Of a stretch of DNA of 7,590 nt, positions 4,599 through 7,590 are shown in pieces. This stretch comes from Ardenticatenia bacterium (GTDB taxonomy: Bacteria; Chloroflexota; Anaerolineae; Aggregatilineales; Aggregatilineaceae): assembly GCA_026984385.1 (NCBI GenBank), contig JALSSH010000549.1, positions 1 through 7,590 on the forward strand, given 5' to 3'. Each line of letters begins with the position of its first letter. Within the stretch, counting starts at the first letter, position 1. A program made the translations under genes and the position numbers. The notes under the pieces were generated by a model. The model ran no database searches, was not told the DNA's origin, and saw only the letters and a list, made by a program, of their open reading frames with translations.

Positions 4599-6869
4599 AT
4601 GGAAAAAAAGCACAGGATGTCATATCGCATTCTACCCTTGATCGTGTTGCTCGCTTTGGTGTGGACGGCGTGCAATTCCGGCCAAACCGCCACGCCGATC
4701 GCTCAGGAAGGGCCAAATGCACGCCCGCCTCTGACGTTGGAAGAGGCCGACCAAGTGGCTGCCTCTTTCCTTCAGGCGTGGGCGAACAACGATTACGCGG
4801 CCATGTACACATGGCTCAGCCCCAACAGCCAAGCGGCCTACTCCGAAGCGGATTTCAGTCGGGAGTATGAAAACACCGCGACGCAGATCACGCTCAACGC
4901 GCTGGAGACACAAGTCACCTCGTCCTTGCGCCAAGGCACAACTGCCGCCGTGATGTACAATGTGACGTTTCATTCCCAAATGTTCGGCGACATTGTGGAA
5001 AATGACCGCACACTCCGTTTGATCGAAACGCCGGAAGGTTGGCGGGTGGCGTGGTCTCGCATGGATATTTTCCCCGAGCTGGCCGAAGGCGCACGTTTGG
5101 AGCGGCTGCAAACACTGCCCGGGCGTGGCAACATCTACGACCGCAACGGTAAAGTGTTGGTAGACCAAAACGGGCGCTCGGTGGGTATTTATCTGGTGCA
5201 ACAAGATATGGCTAACGTGGATGACTGTATCGCGTTGCTCTCCCGCTTGCTCAAGCGAGAACGCGCCGATCTGGAAACGCTTTTTAACCAATATCTGTAC
5301 GAAACGCGCTTTTTGGTGGGCGAGCTGGACCCGGAAACGTATCAGGCGGAAGAACAGAACTTGCGTCAATATTGCGCAGTGGGCGACGACGACCTGGATA
5401 CTTACGTGCGCAACACCCGTCGCTACTTTGGCGACTTGGCCCCCCATATTATCGGCTACATCGGCCCTATTCAGCCGGAACAGCTCGCCGAATATGAACG
5501 GCGGGGCTATCCGCGCGACGCTCTCATCGGCCAAACGGGCATTGAGCGCACTTATGAGGAATATCTAGCGGGCAAGCCTGGGGGCAAACTGGTGATCATC
5601 GCGCCGACCGGCGAAACGATCCGCGTGATTGCTACGGCTGACCCACAACCCGGGCAAAGTGTATATCTCTCCATTGACCGCGATTTGCAAGAGGCTGTGC
5701 AAAATGCCCTCATTGAGGCGTACAACTACGCTGCGCCGACTTGGGCGCAAACGTCACGTGGGGCGGCGGCGGTGGTGATGGATGTGCATACCGGCGAGGT
5801 GTTGGCCGCCGTCAGTTATCCCTGGTTTAACCCCGGGCTGTTCAATCCGGATTCACCGATCGAAAACCGTGTGCAAAAGATCAACGAGCTGAATAGCGAC
5901 CGCCGCACGCCGCTTTTGAACCGTGTTACGATGGCAAAGCTCCCCCCCGGCTCGGTGTTCAAAATTATCTCGGTGGCCGCAGGGCTGGATAGCGGTGTTT
6001 ATGAACCCAACACACGCTACACTTGCACAGGCAAATGGTACGGAGAGGAGTATGGAGATTCGCGCCCGTACCGCACCGACTGGTTGGAAACGGGACACGG
6101 CACGCTTGATTTTTCCCACGCCCTGACTTATTCCTGTGACCCGTATTTTTGGCAATTGGGCGTAGCTTTGCACCAAGCCGACCCTTCATTGCTCCCCAAT
6201 TACGCCCACATGATGGGCCTGGGCGTCCCGACCGGCCAAACGGACTTGCCGGAAGAAGTCGGGCAAATCCCCGATGCCGAGCTGGTTTATCGCACCGACG
6301 CGCGCGAGTGGAATATCTCCGACACGCTCAATATGGTGATCGGCCAGGGACAGATGCAGGTGACCCCGCTTCAAATTACGCGCATGGTGGCGGCCATTGC
6401 CAACGGTGGGCAAATGCTCAGGCCGATTTTTGTCAAAAAAGTGCAGATCATCGGCGAAGCGCCCGCCTATGAAGCCCAGCCGGAAGTGACTTCTACGTTG
6501 GATTTCGACCCCAGCGTCTTTTCGCTGATTAAAAACGCGATGTGCAACGTGACGCTAGACCCGAACGGCACGGCACGCTACATTTACGAAACCTGGTACG
6601 AGTTCCAAAAGCGTTTTGGCGTGGTGGTGTGCGGTAAGACGGGCACAGCCCAAACCGGCGGCGAAACAACCCGCCCACAGGCATGGTTTGTAGCCTTTGT
6701 TCCCCAAGATGATCCGGAGATCGCCATTACGGTTGTGGTAGAAAACTCGTGCGAAGGTTCGGAGGTGGCCGCGCCGATTGTACGCCGTATCGTGGAAGAC
6801 TACTACGGGATGCCGCATTCGGAATGGCCGCCGCTCTGGCAATCCGGATGTTCGACGGTGGGCGAATGA
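4599..6869 (+). CDS. Class B penicillin-binding protein (peptidoglycan D,D-transpeptidase), lipoprotein with MecA_N-like domain
   Basis: This 756-residue enzyme cross-links peptidoglycan stem peptides outside the membrane. The N-terminus has a basic stretch, a hydrophobic core and VWTAC, a lipobox-like site with Cys25, so it is probably a lipid-anchored protein. Residues about 45-150 resemble the NTF2-like MecA_N domain (LTLEEADQVAASFLQAWANN). The dimerisation domain begins near 165 with LPGRGNIYDRNGKVL. The transpeptidase domain from about 375 has all three active-site motifs: PPGSVFK with Ser452 and Lys455, Ser512-Cys-Asp514, and Lys680-Thr-Gly682. SxD instead of SxN is also found in E. coli PBP2, so it is not a defect. 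AGAGG (4586-4590) is 8 bases before the ATG; an in-frame ATG at 4617 is possible but less well placed. Eight cysteines besides Cys25 are unusual for an exported enzyme. MecA_N occurs in many susceptible enzymes, so beta-lactam resistance is not implied. Confidence 0.94.
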   Translation: MEKKHRMSYRILPLIVLLALVWTACNSGQTATPIAQEGPNARPPLTLEEADQVAASFLQAWANNDYAAMYTWLSPNSQAAYSEADFSREYENTATQITLNALETQVTSSLRQGTTAAVMYNVTFHSQMFGDIVENDRTLRLIETPEGWRVAWSRMDIFPELAEGARLERLQTLPGRGNIYDRNGKVLVDQNGRSVGIYLVQQDMANVDDCIALLSRLLKRERADLETLFNQYLYETRFLVGELDPETYQAEEQNLRQYCAVGDDDLDTYVRNTRRYFGDLAPHIIGYIGPIQPEQLAEYERRGYPRDALIGQTGIERTYEEYLAGKPGGKLVIIAPTGETIRVIATADPQPGQSVYLSIDRDLQEAVQNALIEAYNYAAPTWAQTSRGAAAVVMDVHTGEVLAAVSYPWFNPGLFNPDSPIENRVQKINELNSDRRTPLLNRVTMAKLPPGSVFKIISVAAGLDSGVYEPNTRYTCTGKWYGEEYGDSRPYRTDWLETGHGTLDFSHALTYSCDPYFWQLGVALHQADPSLLPNYAHMMGLGVPTGQTDLPEEVGQIPDAELVYRTDAREWNISDTLNMVIGQGQMQVTPLQITRMVAAIANGGQMLRPIFVKKVQIIGEAPAYEAQPEVTSTLDFDPSVFSLIKNAMCNVTLDPNGTARYIYETWYEFQKRFGVVVCGKTGTAQTGGETTRPQAWFVAFVPQDDPEIAITVVVENSCEGSEVAAPIVRRIVEDYYGMPHSEWPPLWQSGCSTVGE

Positions 6870-6921
6870 GGTCGGTGAGCCAAATTCACGAATTCCTCAC
6901 AAACGCGCACACATTTTCTTC

Positions 6922-6927
6922 TATAAT
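6922..6927 (+). promoter_or_regulatory. Candidate -10 element for the 145-residue protein gene
   Basis: A perfect TATAAT lies 91 bases before the ATG at 7019. I see no good -35 at the usual distance. Transcription would start near 6934, just before the hairpin at 6950-6972. Confidence 0.45.
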
Positions 6928-6949
6928 TAGCCATGTACTAACACACGAG

Positions 6950-6975
6950 GCCCGAACACAGTTGTGTCGGGCTTT
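6950..6975 (+). terminator. Terminator-like hairpin, possibly in the leader of the next gene
   Basis: GCCCG (6950-6954) pairs with CGGGC (6968-6972), and ACAC (6956-6959) with GTGT (6964-6967), with one bulged A and an AGTT loop. TTTATGTT follows. It could terminate read-through from the penicillin-binding protein gene. Because it lies downstream of the TATAAT at 6922, it could also act as a leader attenuator for the gene at 7019. Confidence 0.5.
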
Positions 6976-6999
6976 ATGTTCCCAGTCGAACCTTTAGAA

Positions 7000-7014
7000 G
7001 ACAGGAGGTCTGTC
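7000..7014 (+). promoter_or_regulatory. Ribosome binding site inside a short hairpin
   Basis: AGGAGGT (7003-7009) is the strongest Shine-Dalgarno sequence in the window, 9 bases before the ATG at 7019. It is flanked by GACAG (7000-7004) and CTGTC (7010-7014), which can form a 5-bp stem with GAGGT in the loop. The stem is weak and leaves most of the site exposed, so any control of translation would be mild. Confidence 0.5.
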
Positions 7015-7018
7015 ACCG

Positions 7019-7456
7019 ATGCTTATCCAACAATTAGCTACCTATACCGGACTTTCGGAAGCCGAGATCGGGCGCTTGTTGGCGCTTTCCCCTGCGGAAA
7101 TTTACGACGACCCCGCGTATCTGGCGCTTATCCCCTTGCTGGATGAAGAGGCGCTCAAAGCGACCGCTGCCCAAGTGCAGGAACTTTACGGGGAGCACCT
7201 GCCCGCGCTGAAAGACAAACACCAGTTGGGCGGCAGCATTATGAGCAGCTACACCTTGGTGAACTGGGTTTTGGGCTTTTTGATGTATCCGGAGCGGCTA
7301 CGTGATATGTTGAACTATCATCGGCGACTGAGCGCGGAACAAGTTGGGGCGATGTTGCCGGACCTATTCGCGCTGCTTGGTGACCTAGAAGAAGGACGCG
7401 AAGCGTGGGAAACGGCGTTGGCGGTGATCTCCTTGCCCTTGCTGGCGACGGGTTAG
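7019..7456 (+). CDS. 145-residue soluble helical protein, function unknown
   Basis: I do not recognise this protein. It has no signal peptide or convincing membrane helix and no cysteine. It is rich in Leu, Ala and Glu and looks almost wholly alpha-helical. Segments that stand out are GLSEAEIGRLLALSPAEIYD (11-30), an acidic helix PLLDEEALKATAAQVQELYG (39-58), a more hydrophobic middle YTLVNWVLGFLMYPERL (78-94) and an acidic stretch GDLEEGREAWETAL (121-134). LSEAEIGRLL and LSPAEIYDD look like short helical starts of the kind seen in DNA- or protein-binding bundles, but this is weak. The start is secure: AGGAGGT lies 9 bases before the ATG. It has its own candidate -10 and leader hairpin, so it is not obviously co-transcribed with the penicillin-binding protein. 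The stop at 7454-7456 has no clear terminator after it. Confidence 0.82.
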   Translation: MLIQQLATYTGLSEAEIGRLLALSPAEIYDDPAYLALIPLLDEEALKATAAQVQELYGEHLPALKDKHQLGGSIMSSYTLVNWVLGFLMYPERLRDMLNYHRRLSAEQVGAMLPDLFALLGDLEEGREAWETALAVISLPLLATG

Positions 7457-7497
7457 CGTTTCAGCCTCTCAAAATCTCGCGAAGATGCAAAAAGTTG

Positions 7498-7526
7498 TGC
7501 CAAAAGTCGGGGCATTCCGCTAAAAT
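7498..7526 (+). promoter_or_regulatory. Candidate promoter for the truncated last gene
   Basis: TAAAAT (7521-7526) lies 17 bases after TGCCAA (7498-7503), a poor -35. It is about 45 bases before the ATG at 7571. A short CCCT/AGGG stem (7537-7540 and 7546-7549) lies between them. Confidence 0.35.
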
Positions 7527-7570
7527 AGGCACAAAACCCTTTTTGAGGGAGTGGGGCAAGGACAAGGCCG

Positions 7571-7590
7571 ATGATCCGTGTGCTTTTCCT
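7571..7590 (+). CDS. Start of a truncated coding region
   Basis: ATG at 7571 is preceded by AAGGA (7558-7562) with an ideal 8-base spacing and by a candidate promoter. Only six codons are visible, MIRVLF. This start is common in low-molecular-weight protein-tyrosine phosphatases (MIRVLFVCLGN) and also fits response regulators and other Rossmann-like proteins. The family cannot be decided from six residues. Confidence 0.55.

Noticed and set aside
4632..5534. 300-codon open frame on the minus strand opposite the penicillin-binding protein
   Set aside because: It is the complement of a clearly homologous gene, with no recognisable domain and no ribosome site.
2538..6869. A glycopeptide or beta-lactam resistance cassette
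   Set aside because: No VanHAX-type ligase, sensor kinase, beta-lactamase or mobile element is present. VanW and MecA_N domains are common in ordinary genomes.
6875..6900. GTGAG/CTCAC with AATT/AATT inside as a terminator of the penicillin-binding protein gene
   Set aside because: The stem is AT-rich and interrupted and no T-run follows. The hairpin at 6950-6972 is a better candidate.

Overview
The window is ordinary-looking bacterial chromosome: moderately GC-rich, with densely packed coding regions and short gaps. It holds four complete genes on alternating strands plus truncated genes at both ends, and the third and fourth complete genes are cell-envelope proteins. The set suggests a Chloroflexota (Anaerolineae/Caldilineae/Ardenticatenia-like) genome. 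The pointers are a VanW protein with peptidoglycan-binding repeats, a lipoprotein-type class B penicillin-binding protein with a MecA_N-like domain, and a PurR/LacI-like sugar-type regulator. The assignment is an inference from gene content; no rRNA or other taxonomic marker is present. I see no tRNA, rRNA, CRISPR array, insertion sequence or phage gene.

Layout. 1-801 (minus): a LacI/PurR-family repressor starting at GTG and running off the left edge. It has a strong sigma70-like promoter at 888-917 whose start site lies under a perfect 28-bp palindrome at 857-884. 1077-1490 (plus): a small four-helix membrane protein of unknown function. 1563-2384 (minus): a fusion of an EthD-like ferredoxin-fold domain with a YbaK-type aminoacyl-tRNA deacylase. 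This gene and the membrane-protein gene converge on a hairpin at 1539-1563. 2538-4415 (plus): a membrane-anchored VanW protein, divergent from the fusion gene; the 153-bp gap between them carries candidate overlapping promoters. 4599-6869 (plus): a class B penicillin-binding protein with its own promoter. 7019-7456 (plus): a 145-residue soluble protein I cannot identify. 7571-7590: the first six codons of another gene.

How the genes relate. The VanW protein and the penicillin-binding protein lie side by side on one strand and both act outside the membrane on peptidoglycan. A candidate terminator and a new promoter separate them, so they look like functional neighbours rather than one operon. 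The regulator, the four-helix protein and the editing-domain fusion show no obvious shared pathway. The best candidates for something under-described are the EthD-YbaK fusion, the nested LacI-type operator, the cysteine-rich penicillin-binding protein and the two unidentified proteins. I found no convincing sign of a new multi-gene system.
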